This document shows, one piece after another, positions 56,222 through 64,000 of a DNA stretch of 64,000 nucleotides. Source of the stretch: Akkermansia sp. RCC_12PD (lineage in GTDB: Bacteria > Verrucomicrobiota > Verrucomicrobiia > Verrucomicrobiales > Akkermansiaceae); contig NZ_CP143889.1 in assembly GCF_036417355.1 (NCBI RefSeq), positions 2,170,001 through 2,234,000 of the forward strand. Direction: 5' to 3'. The notes beneath the pieces are model-generated. The model was not told the DNA's origin, ran no database searches, and saw only the letters and a list, made by a program, of their open reading frames with translations. Made by a program: the position numbers and the translations under genes. How positions within the stretch are numbered: the stretch's first letter is position 1; every line of letters begins with the position of its first letter.

Positions 56222-56620
56222 TTATGCGTAATGACTACGGTCAGGGATCATATCCATTGTTAGTTCCGAAAAGGAAGATGGACAAGGCTCGCAATAAGGA
56301 ACCTCAATAATAATTACGCCTTTTGTCGTTATATTCCTCCTGCTTTTTTCCGGATCCCAAATATCAATCCAATCACCAGGGCCTGCTTTTTTGGGATGTT
56401 TTTTATTAAACGCTTCTACATCGGAAACCGTACCCATAAAAGCGGACTCTCCTTTAGGCCAAACAATGACTTTAGCTCCAAATGGAAGAGCCCATTTATC
56501 AGAACGTTTAGGGAATTGTTTCTTTCCAAAATGGCCGATAGCTATATCGTGCGGCTGAAGAATATTATTACGTGTGCCAACTCGGTCAGAAGACAAAATC
56601 CCCTGTGGGTTGTTGTTCAT
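56222..56620 (-). CDS. displaced Rhs-tip-like ORF, possible 3D/DPBB fold
   Basis: A 132-residue protein without signal peptide. The middle, from DIAIGHFGKKQFPKRSDK through ALPFGAKVIVWPKGE to GPGDWIDIWDPEKS, has the spacing of the 3D/double-psi beta-barrel fold: an alanine-rich strand, G-K/T-V-x-V, then an Asp in SDVEAF and the DWIDIW ending. That fold occurs in peptidoglycan-cleaving enzymes. The similarity is by eye and weak. It is AT-rich, starts next to the 3' flank of a glycosyltransferase copy, and its partner (55709) is secreted, as expected for a displaced toxin tip with immunity. Confidence 0.45.
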   Translation of the reverse strand: MNNNPQGILSSDRVGTRNNILQPHDIAIGHFGKKQFPKRSDKWALPFGAKVIVWPKGESAFMGTVSDVEAFNKKHPKKAGPGDWIDIWDPEKSRRNITTKGVIIIEVPYCEPCPSSFSELTMDMIPDRSHYA

Positions 56621-56624
56621 CTAC

Positions 56625-56784
56625 CTTTTATACCCTTTTTCAGGGGTGCTGTCACGCTTGGAGTTTTCTCTTTTCCTGGAATCTCGTCGGTTCATGGAAT
56701 AGGGTTCCAAAACCTGATCCTTCTTCATCCCATCCAGCCGGATAATTACTACGTGAAGAAGGAAGCGCCCCCCAACAACAGCCT
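56625..56784 (-). repeat. 3' flank repeat of glycosyltransferase, copy at 56.7 kb
   Basis: About 160 bases after the stop of the glycosyltransferase at 56785, related to 52975-53131 (shared order of ctgtcacgc, gagttttct and ggttcatggaatagg). It ends within a few bases of the displaced tip-like ORF at 56620. Confidence 0.7.
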
Positions 56785-57813
56785 TCAGAGCTCTTCGATC
56801 ACGTCAAACACCTGCCGCCAGCTTTCCTGGGAAGCCTCCAGCCCGCCCAACGCCAGCCCGCGCTCCCGCGCCGCGGCGGCCATGTCCTCCCGGTAGTGGG
56901 GCTCCCACGCCATCTTTGTTGCGCAGGCGATGAAGTCGCCGGGGCTTTCGCACAGCCACCCGGTGCGCCCGTGCTCGATCATCTGCTCCCAGCCGCCCCG
57001 CTTGTCCACAATCAGCACGCTGCCGCTCGCCATGGCTTCAAAGCCGATGCGAGGCCAGTTCTCCGTCGTGTCCGTCGGTTGCAGCACGATGTGGCAGCGG
57101 CGGTAGAACTCCTGCTGGGAGAGCGATTTCTGGTCGTGGAAGCTCTCCACCCAGTCGGGGGGCTTGCCGGTTTTAGCCGCGCTACGGGCGTCGAAGCCAA
57201 GGAAGGTTCCGCGTTTGGGTACGGGGGAGGCGAAGTGTTCGTAGATGCGCCACGTATCCTTGCTGAACTTGTCTTCGTCCTGCCGGGAGATATGCCCGGC
57301 TCCGAACCAGTCGGACGCCCTGTCGGCGACGTAAGGAAAGGCGGAGGAGTCGAAGTACGGGCGGAAGGTGATGAAGCTGATGGCAGGATCGTCGTTGATG
57401 GCTCGGAGGCGGGGCGCCATGCTTTGCCTGACCTTGTCGTTCTGGTAGAGGAACAGAGCGATGTCTCCCCGGCTCATGGCTTCCTTCTCCTTGCCGAAGA
57501 GCCAGGTCATGCAGTTCACAAAGACGGTCCGGCGCGTCCGTCTGCGAATCTCGGGCAGCGCGGTGAGGAAGTCTTCATTGCAGAAGCTGATGACGGGCGC
57601 GTCTTCCGGAATGGCAGCCCAGTCGTAGGCGTCGTGGATCACGTGGCCGCGCTCCGTCATCTCGCCATAGAGCGCGGCCTTCCGGACGTTTTTTTGGGTG
57701 GGGATAAAGTGGAGCACCACCCCCAGCGTTTCCCAAGCTCTGACCTGATGATACAGCTCCGCTCCCGCCCCGCCATAGAGGGAAGGAAAACCGACGATGT
57801 AGAGAACCGTCAT
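56785..57813 (-). CDS. glycosyltransferase (GT4-like), Rhs-proximal copy
   Basis: A 342-residue duplicate of the protein at 53132, keeping all recognisable glycosyltransferase features (IVGFPSLYGGAGAELYHQV near the start, ENWPRIGFEAMASGS near residue 250). Similarity to the other copy begins at the start codon and continues about 160 bases past the stop; the sequences upstream of the two starts are unrelated. It is G+C-rich between AT-rich neighbours, and lies 132 bases downstream of the probable immunity gene for the current Rhs tip. Confidence 0.75.
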   Translation of the reverse strand: MTVLYIVGFPSLYGGAGAELYHQVRAWETLGVVLHFIPTQKNVRKAALYGEMTERGHVIHDAYDWAAIPEDAPVISFCNEDFLTALPEIRRRTRRTVFVNCMTWLFGKEKEAMSRGDIALFLYQNDKVRQSMAPRLRAINDDPAISFITFRPYFDSSAFPYVADRASDWFGAGHISRQDEDKFSKDTWRIYEHFASPVPKRGTFLGFDARSAAKTGKPPDWVESFHDQKSLSQQEFYRRCHIVLQPTDTTENWPRIGFEAMASGSVLIVDKRGGWEQMIEHGRTGWLCESPGDFIACATKMAWEPHYREDMAAAARERGLALGGLEASQESWRQVFDVIEEL

Positions 57814-57945
57814 AGTTGAGCGTAGAATCCCAGAAGCGTGAATCTTCTCATCAATATAAACTTATTGGCGAATTATGTCTGAAGTGCTCCGGGAGCTTAA
57901 TACCATATGGTCTAATCGATTTATTCTATATCTGATGTATATTAG

Positions 57946-58935
57946 TTACGGAAGCGCATGAATCCATTCTTTGGTAGATGAGTGAATTAATATTTGGGAT
58001 GTGTTTTCCGGTAAAATGTGGCGGCGTTTTGTTGTATCAAAATACATAGCATCTTGATCATTTTTACATTCGATAATATAACCGTTACCTTTCGATTCAC
58101 TGTATTTCAACCTGCGTCCAGGTTGAAAATCATACAAGACGTACCGTTCAATGTCTTCTGCCCAATCTTTCATCAGACCGGAAGGATACATTTCTTGCTG
58201 AGATTGAGAGCCGGCATACCATTTAGTGAACATAATATTTCGAAATAGTTTCCGCCCTTTTTCTTCTTCTCTTGCCGTATGAAAGTTTTTGTCCTCAAAA
58301 GAACCCAATAACAATCCCCCATAATATCTCAATTCTCTATAAAAAGGCAACATGTATTGAAATGATCTTTGATCGTTCATGATACTTGCAATATATGAGG
58401 CCCGAGCAAATAAACTAAATGCATATCTCTCTATTATTTTATTCGGAACTTTCCAAAGAGGAGTGGCAATAAGTTTTGTACGACGGTATAGAGACATCAA
58501 ATGCCGAAGAGTACATACCTCAATATGAATATTACTCCCGCAACAAGAAAGACGTGCCCTTAGGATACTTAAATTGATGGGAGGTATATCACATTTGCTT
58601 TTATTATCTGCTGAGCGTGGAACAATAGAAAAAAATCTCTTGCATACTCGTCCAATAATATTCATATCCGCAAAACCGAATAAAACGACGCTCAAAGGAA
58701 GAAACGCAAGATTGTTGTTGGGATCATCTTCTCTTCCACCTTTGAGAATAAATCCCCTCTCTGACAGGCAATTCTCATAGCTTCTCCAAAGTACTAGCCA
58801 GCCTTTGAGGGATTTGGATTTAATTGATGAGATTTCGAAAATAAAATCTGGAGTGCGGAGACAAGAATTCTGAAATTCTTTACTATACGGAGAAATGGAA
58901 ATTTCAAATCCAAAATACTTATGCCGTTTGTCCAT
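57946..58935 (-). CDS. candidate immunity protein of the current Rhs tip
   Basis: A 329-residue, basic, mostly soluble protein. The ATG at 58935 (MDKRHKYFGFEIS) is 11 bases after the rhs stop; an earlier in-frame ATG would overlap rhs and add Cys-rich residues from another frame. AT-rich, like the rhs tip. It contains a Trp-rich segment (KGWLVLWRSYENC) but no motif I can name. Rhs toxin genes are normally followed directly by their immunity gene, which is the sole basis for this call; it is long for an immunity protein. Confidence 0.55.
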   Translation of the reverse strand: MDKRHKYFGFEISISPYSKEFQNSCLRTPDFIFEISSIKSKSLKGWLVLWRSYENCLSERGFILKGGREDDPNNNLAFLPLSVVLFGFADMNIIGRVCKRFFSIVPRSADNKSKCDIPPINLSILRARLSCCGSNIHIEVCTLRHLMSLYRRTKLIATPLWKVPNKIIERYAFSLFARASYIASIMNDQRSFQYMLPFYRELRYYGGLLLGSFEDKNFHTAREEEKGRKLFRNIMFTKWYAGSQSQQEMYPSGLMKDWAEDIERYVLYDFQPGRRLKYSESKGNGYIIECKNDQDAMYFDTTKRRHILPENTSQILIHSSTKEWIHALP

Positions 58936-58946
58936 AGTATTATTAT

Positions 58947-61900
58947 TTAGTCGAATATAGAAAATATTCCTGCCACAGCAACTATTGCAACACATGCAAC
59001 AGCCTGGGCTGGAGCTGTTGCAATAATCGCTGCTCCAATAGCAACGGTACCAACAACAACAGCCGCTCCAACAGCAACTTCCTCTATAGATAAGCTACTT
59101 GGTTCCAATTCACGCTCAGAGTTCCTTTCTGGTTGCAAGATAATTTCTTTAGGCTTTGGCGTACCTGAACAGCAACACCAAAAACGATCGAATTCTTTTC
59201 CTAAATTTTGAGGAGAGATATAATCTTCTGTGGCTGATGACATATGTTCTGGCATAAACCACGCTCCTGGTGTTACGCAATAGCATTTGTAATGATATGA
59301 ACCTTTACATTTTCCTTTATATCGGCATTTTGTAGGACTTACTGTTGAACCTTCAGGGCATCCTGGTTTCTGTGAAGAAAGACCAATCCAATCTATGTAT
59401 ATCCCAACATGATTGAATAGGTATCCATATAGATTAACGCCTCCCTTTTCCATCAGAGGATCTTTATTAATCCACCTGCCGTCAGTGGGATTATAGTACC
59501 TGAAATTGTACTGCACAAGTCCCGTTTCTTCATCGAAGTACTCGCTGGCGAACCGGAACGGATTCATCTCTGCGGCATTGCCTTCCATCTTCACGGTCGA
59601 GCCGTAAGGGCCGTATTCATACAACGCGCGGCGGCCTGCCTGGATGCCGAAGAGTGCCGTCGTGTTCTTCAAGGCGTCGTGCGTGTAGAAAAGGTCTTCC
59701 ACGTAGGTTCCCGTTTCATCGAAGACGCTCATCGCCAGCACGCGCGTTGCGATCGGTTCCATGGGATCCCACAGGTAAGTTTTCCTCAAAATGGGGGCCA
59801 CGGTTTCCGAAACGTTCATGGCATCCAGTTCCGCAATTTGTAGGTAGCCGTTATAGATGAATCTCTTCTTTGACATCAGGGTTTCTCCCTCATAGACAGC
59901 TTTCTCGACGCGCCTGTTCAAGTAGTCGTACCGGCATTCAACGCGTTTGCTGCCCTGCGTAAAGCTCGTGGCCTGGTTCAGGGCATTGTAAACAACGGTC
60001 CATTCTCCGGTGGCGGTTTGCAGTTTGGTCTGATTGCCGTCGGCATCGTAGGTCGGCGCGAAGGGAGGCTCCGTACCTTCGGCGATGGCCGTGTACTGGT
60101 TAAGCTGGTTCGTTGTGTACGCCGTGGCGGGAACATCCGTACCCTCGTGTGCCGTCTTGCGGTTGCCGATGTTATCGTAATCGTAGGCGAAGGTACCTCC
60201 CCGGCTCATCGCGTCGGCAATGAGTTCGTTTCTGTCGTTGTAGCTGTAAGTGTGTGTGAGGTCGGGCGCGGGCGCGTTGAAGTAATCTTTTTTCATCGTG
60301 GGGCGGCCCAGTTCGTCGTAGGCGTAGTCGGTTTTGGCCGGGTAATTTTGGCCGCCGGGGCGCAGGTAGTCGATTTTCACCGGGAGGTCGCGCTTGTCTT
60401 CGCGCGTGTACCACCGTTTCAAGGTGTTCGGGTAGTCGAGGGTGTCCAGAAGGCCGTTCTCGGCGTTGTAGCCGTAGGTGAAGGGTTTCGCGACGGCGTT
60501 CAACGAGACGGTCGAGAGCCGCCCGGAGGTGTCGAAGCTCCACGCGGTTTGCAGGGCGGTGCTTGCCGCATAGTTCAGATTGTATCCCGATGGCCGCCCC
60601 AGAGAGTCGCGCTGGAAATGGAGAGCGCTTGCTACAAGGCCGGATGTGGTTTCCGATTCCGTTTCATTATATGGGGTGTAAGCGATGGTGCGCGTGCCGG
60701 AGTCGTCCGCAATCTGCGTGAGCAGGTTCAGGTGGTTGTATGTGTAGCCGATGGCGGGCGTGGCGTCGTTATGGCTGACGGAGACGAGGCTGCCCGTCTG
60801 AGGGTCGTAGGCATAGGTCGTCGTCAGAGGGGTGCCTTCTTTGTCTACGGTCCGGGCCTGGCGTTTTTCCGCCAGCCTGTTCCAGTTGTCGTAGGCGTAG
60901 CTTTCACCGTGGCCGTCGGCGTAGGTTTTTGCGGTGACCAGGCCCGTAGCGTCGTCGTAGCTCCATGTCGTCACGTCTCCGTCCGTCCGTTCGCGGGGGT
61001 CGGCAGTGATGTCTTCCTCATCTGCCCGGAACGTAGTCAGAGTCACGAGCCTGTCGGCCTCGTCATAGGCAAAGGCGGAAGGCTGGATTCCCGTGCCGTA
61101 TTCGGCGGTCTTGCGTCCGCGCAGATCGTAGGCGGAACACGTCGTTTTGCCCAGCGCGTTGGTGATACGGGAGGGTTGCGCAGTGGCCGGGTCATAGGCT
61201 GTCGTGGTCGTATTCCCGGCAGCATCGGTGACGGACGTTTCCCTTCCGGCGATATCATAATGTACGGTGGTGGCATTGCCCCGGGCGTCCGTATGGGTTT
61301 CTGTCCTGCCCGTTGCCGTGTAGGAGCGCGAGGAAGTCGTGACGATGCCCGCATGGTCTTTCCTGGACAGGGCATAACCGTCCACAACGACCGTTTCGGC
61401 GACGATGGATGAAGTCGGCGTTTGTGTTTTGGCCGTCCGTTTGGAAGGCGCCGTGTATTCCGTCCATTGCACAGTGTCGTTGCCCCGGGGATCCGTGGCA
61501 ATGCTTTTTTGTGCAAGAGAAGCAGATAAGGCGGAGAGGAGCGCCGCCGTACGTTGCGCAAAGGAATCTCCCTGGCTGTTGTAGTTGGTTGTGGCGATGA
61601 TGCGGTAGACGCCGTCCGCACGTTGCTCCCGGGAATAGGCGTATTCGGTGATGAGCGAGTTGGAGGGCGTAGGAGCTTCCTCCAGTTTCAACGTCGTTTT
61701 GACGAGGTTTCCAAAATCGTCATACTCATAGAGGACGGGGGCCATGCCTTCCACTTCCTGCCGGAGGAGTTGGTTCTTTTCATCAAAGGTGTGCCTTTTG
61801 TGGATGAGACCGCCGTTGGCGTTGGCTTGCGAGATTCGTATGACCTGATTCCAACCGTTGGTAACGGATTGCTCTTTGAGTAACGCTTCTCCCGCCTTCT

Positions 61901-64000
61901 GGGGGAGCGTCGTACTTCGAACTACTCCTTCCTCCGTGGCTTCGGTGGTGTATTGTACATCCCGCTGCCCGATTCCGTGCCGTCGCAGGACGGTTCCGTC
62001 GGGGTGTTTCTGGGTGATGAGCGTCGCTCCGGTGGGAGTCGTCATGGTTTCCGTCAATCCGTCTTCACTGTAGGCATGCGTCGTTTCCCGGCCCAGGATA
62101 TCGGTCTCGCGGGTCAAGCGGCCCAATAGGTCGTAGGCACGGCTTTGCGTGGCGCTCATCGGCCCCACGTCTTTACGGATCGAGGTGATTTTGCCGAGTG
62201 CGTCGCGCGTGTAGCTGGTGATGGTTTCCGGAGTCACGACGGTCGCGCCGTCAATCACTTCGGAGCGTATTTCTTCCACGAGCTGCCGCGCGGTGTTGTA
62301 TGAGTAAGTCGTCAAGACACCGTCTTCGTCCTTTTCCCACAACGGGCCGCAGCACATCATCGCGCGTTCGGTTACGCGACCGTTGGCCCGGGTGCGCTTC
62401 GTCCAGCGGTTTTCAGCGTCGTATTCGTAGGTGGCGGCGTCGGTCATCGCCCACGTGCCGTCTGTCAGCAGGGCGTACTGTTCGTAGCGCATGTTGTTGC
62501 CCTGTTCGGAGACGTAGGTGACCTTGCGCGTGCTGTGGCCGGGCACGGGTTCCCCGGCAACCCGCGTTTCAGCGGTGACCCGGTAGAGGGCTTCATACTG
62601 ATCGGTCGGCTCGTAGGCGTAGTGCGTTTGCACGCCGTCGATGCCCTGGGTCATCTTCAGGCGGCCCCGGGCGTGGACGTTCGAGGCCGTGCCGAGCCAG
62701 GTTTCTTTCACTTCGAGGCGTTCGCCTTCCGCTCCGAGGGCGGTAGTGTGTTTTTCGACGCGACGCACGTGGTCGGCCTCCGTGTACACGTAGTTTGTTT
62801 CCCACAGGTCGAGGGCCGCGGCCGTCAGGGTCGCGCGCTGGGTGAGGATGTCCGGGTCGGCCTGGGTGTTGTCGCGGTAGGTGGTGTAGGTGGCCTTGTC
62901 GCCGCCTCCCGCCCACGGGACGCTGGAGACGACTTCGCGCCCGAATTGGTCGTAGGACCAGGTTTTCACGCTGCCGTCGGGAGCGGTTTCTTTCGCCTTT
63001 TTGCCCATGCCGTTGTAGGCGTAGGTGGTTTCGCGAGCGTAGGGAGTGCCGTAGCCCTCGATGCGGCTCATGCAGAGGTTGCCGTTGCGCGTGACGGCGT
63101 AGGTTTCGCAGACGCGCGAGATGGGCGTGCCGTGTTCCCCTCGCTGGATGGTGGTGATGAGTTTCCACGTATCGGGAGAAACGACCTGCTTTTCTTTCAG
63201 GGTGTAAACAGCGTCGTCTCCTTCTCCCTGTGCCATGTTCCAGGCTCCGTCCGTTCCCTGCCAGTAGCGGGTGGTGTAGGGCATGCGGCCCGCGGTCTGT
63301 TCGGTGACGGCGAGTTTGCCCGTCGCCGCGTCTCCCGAAATCGTGAAGGTCTTAAATGGGCTACCCGTGACGGGGTAGAGGCCGGTCGTGCTGTTTTTGG
63401 CTCCCACCTGTTCGGGGAGGTAGAGGGCGATGCGGTAGCCGGTGGACGTAATGTCTTCGATGTTCGCGAGTCCGTCCCACAGGTTCCAGATTTGGCGGAT
63501 GGAGCCGTCGGCGGCGCGCACGATGTCGAGTTTGCCGTCGAATTCTTCTTTAGTGTAGGAAGCGCCGTTTTTGGCGGTGTAGCCGGTGGCGTATTTCAGC
63601 GAGGAGGCCGCACCCGCCGAGTAGCTGACGGTGTGGCCCGCGTTCGAGCGCACGCTGAGGCTGTAGTCTACGATGCTCCGTGCCGATCCGATCGTTTGCC
63701 GGAACGAGGCGGAGCCGCCCCGTTTGGCCGATCCGCCGATGGGACCCACGCTGCTGCTTCCCGCACTGCCGCCGCTGCCCGCCGCGTAGCTGAAGTAGTT
63801 GATCTTCGTCCCTCCGCTTTGGAGCTGGAAGGCGGTGTTTGGGCCGATGCCCGCGGACGGAGCCGCGGTGATTTCGTTCGCCATCGGGTGCCAATAATTT
63901 AACGCGCGCGGCGACCAGAGTTCCGGGGAGAAGGTGCGCCCGACGATTTCAAGGAGCCCCTGAGGAAGGCCCGTCATGCCCCGGAAGGAACCGAAGTTCG
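58947..64000 (-). CDS. Rhs/YD-repeat polymorphic toxin protein (5' end outside window)
   Basis: At least 1684 residues, open to the right edge of the window. Most is a G+C-rich shell of YD repeats (for example YDQFGREVV, YDYDNIGNRKT). The Rhs core boundary is NFRYYNPTDGRWINKDP and GGVNLYGYLFN, ending YIDWIGL at about 59379. Beyond this, about 143 residues form an AT-rich variable tip. It has a Cys-rich part (KCRYKGKCKGSYHYKCYC) and a final hydrophobic Val/Ala/Gly segment of about 45 residues. Rhs shells encapsulate such tips and release them by self-cleavage, usually to kill rivals. The tip's activity is not recognised; the hydrophobic end suggests a membrane target. No type VI secretion genes are visible in the window. 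Confidence 0.88.
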   Translation of the reverse strand, partial: NFGSFRGMTGLPQGLLEIVGRTFSPELWSPRALNYWHPMANEITAAPSAGIGPNTAFQLQSGGTKINYFSYAAGSGGSAGSSSVGPIGGSAKRGGSASFRQTIGSARSIVDYSLSVRSNAGHTVSYSAGAASSLKYATGYTAKNGASYTKEEFDGKLDIVRAADGSIRQIWNLWDGLANIEDITSTGYRIALYLPEQVGAKNSTTGLYPVTGSPFKTFTISGDAATGKLAVTEQTAGRMPYTTRYWQGTDGAWNMAQGEGDDAVYTLKEKQVVSPDTWKLITTIQRGEHGTPISRVCETYAVTRNGNLCMSRIEGYGTPYARETTYAYNGMGKKAKETAPDGSVKTWSYDQFGREVVSSVPWAGGGDKATYTTYRDNTQADPDILTQRATLTAAALDLWETNYVYTEADHVRRVEKHTTALGAEGERLEVKETWLGTASNVHARGRLKMTQGIDGVQTHYAYEPTDQYEALYRVTAETRVAGEPVPGHSTRKVTYVSEQGNNMRYEQYALLTDGTWAMTDAATYEYDAENRWTKRTRANGRVTERAMMCCGPLWEKDEDGVLTTYSYNTARQLVEEIRSEVIDGATVVTPETITSYTRDALGKITSIRKDVGPMSATQSRAYDLLGRLTRETDILGRETTHAYSEDGLTETMTTPTGATLITQKHPDGTVLRRHGIGQRDVQYTTEATEEGVVRSTTLPQKAGEALLKEQSVTNGWNQVIRISQANANGGLIHKRHTFDEKNQLLRQEVEGMAPVLYEYDDFGNLVKTTLKLEEAPTPSNSLITEYAYSREQRADGVYRIIATTNYNSQGDSFAQRTAALLSALSASLAQKSIATDPRGNDTVQWTEYTAPSKRTAKTQTPTSSIVAETVVVDGYALSRKDHAGIVTTSSRSYTATGRTETHTDARGNATTVHYDIAGRETSVTDAAGNTTTTAYDPATAQPSRITNALGKTTCSAYDLRGRKTAEYGTGIQPSAFAYDEADRLVTLTTFRADEEDITADPRERTDGDVTTWSYDDATGLVTAKTYADGHGESYAYDNWNRLAEKRQARTVDKEGTPLTTTYAYDPQTGSLVSVSHNDATPAIGYTYNHLNLLTQIADDSGTRTIAYTPYNETESETTSGLVASALHFQRDSLGRPSGYNLNYAASTALQTAWSFDTSGRLSTVSLNAVAKPFTYGYNAENGLLDTLDYPNTLKRWYTREDKRDLPVKIDYLRPGGQNYPAKTDYAYDELGRPTMKKDYFNAPAPDLTHTYSYNDRNELIADAMSRGGTFAYDYDNIGNRKTAHEGTDVPATAYTTNQLNQYTAIAEGTEPPFAPTYDADGNQTKLQTATGEWTVVYNALNQATSFTQGSKRVECRYDYLNRRVEKAVYEGETLMSKKRFIYNGYLQIAELDAMNVSETVAPILRKTYLWDPMEPIATRVLAMSVFDETGTYVEDLFYTHDALKNTTALFGIQAGRRALYEYGPYGSTVKMEGNAAEMNPFRFASEYFDEETGLVQYNFRYYNPTDGRWINKDPLMEKGGVNLYGYLFNHVGIYIDWIGLSSQKPGCPEGSTVSPTKCRYKGKCKGSYHYKCYCVTPGAWFMPEHMSSATEDYISPQNLGKEFDRFWCCCSGTPKPKEIILQPERNSERELEPSSLSIEEVAVGAAVVVGTVAIGAAIIATAPAQAVACVAIVAVAGIFSIFD

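Overview
The window looks like a chromosomal segment of an Akkermansia-like member of the Verrucomicrobiota. This is inferred from a divergent ftsA-ftsZ pair, a Minf_1886-family protein, an SHD1-domain secreted protein, an alpha-L-fucosidase and a Cys-type sulfatase suited to mucin glycans, many lipoproteins, and a carboxynorspermidine-dehydrogenase/agmatine-deiminase pair for polyamine synthesis. Species cannot be settled from sequence reading alone. Most genes are G+C-rich; 33.3-35.4 kb and parts of 54.2-59.4 kb are clearly AT-rich and look acquired.

Layout. 0-7.3 kb: the end of an ABC exporter, phosphoglucomutase/phosphomannomutase, an NlpC/P60-like lipoprotein, then ftsA, ftsZ and a polytopic membrane protein. 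7.7-8.5 kb: a type I-C-like CRISPR array with no cas genes in the window. 8.8-15.5 kb: a secreted metallophosphoesterase, carboxynorspermidine dehydrogenase, a thioredoxin-fold protein with a decayed duplicate beside it, and a GH29 fucosidase. 15.7-19.8 kb: an oppABC-like peptide importer without ATPases, plus a DUF486 membrane protein. 19.8-24.5 kb: a His-rich lipoprotein, a frameshifted tyrS, a bile-acid-symporter-family protein and two secreted or anchored proteins. 24.6-30.6 kb: a leftward run of two vWA/BatA-type membrane proteins, an M28 peptidase lipoprotein and parB.

30.8-35.3 kb is a small phage-like island: two outward-facing tail-fibre modules (one broken by frameshifts) bounded by one intact and one truncated copy of a small membrane protein gene, next to tRNA-Thr. 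35.6-52.8 kb returns to ordinary chromosome: a ParC/GyrA-type topoisomerase subunit, a small HTH protein, a TolA-like Ala/Glu-rich membrane protein, a FeoB-like permease lacking its G domain, a sulfatase, an AI-2E-family permease, a lipoprotein with two aspartyl-protease-like DTGA sites and a PDZ domain, a secreted serpin, a Minf_1886 protein, agmatine deiminase and a coupled FAD dehydrogenase.

53-64 kb, read leftward, is the most unusual part. A large Rhs/YD-repeat protein (its 5' end lies outside the window) ends in an AT-rich variable tip and is followed 11 bases later by a probable immunity gene. Next come a glycosyltransferase gene, a second tip-like ORF with a secreted partner, a start-less tip-like fragment with a membrane-protein partner, another small secreted protein, and a second glycosyltransferase about 92% identical to the first. 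This resembles an Rhs toxin locus with a trail of displaced tip/immunity cassettes bounded by G+C-rich glycosyltransferase repeats.
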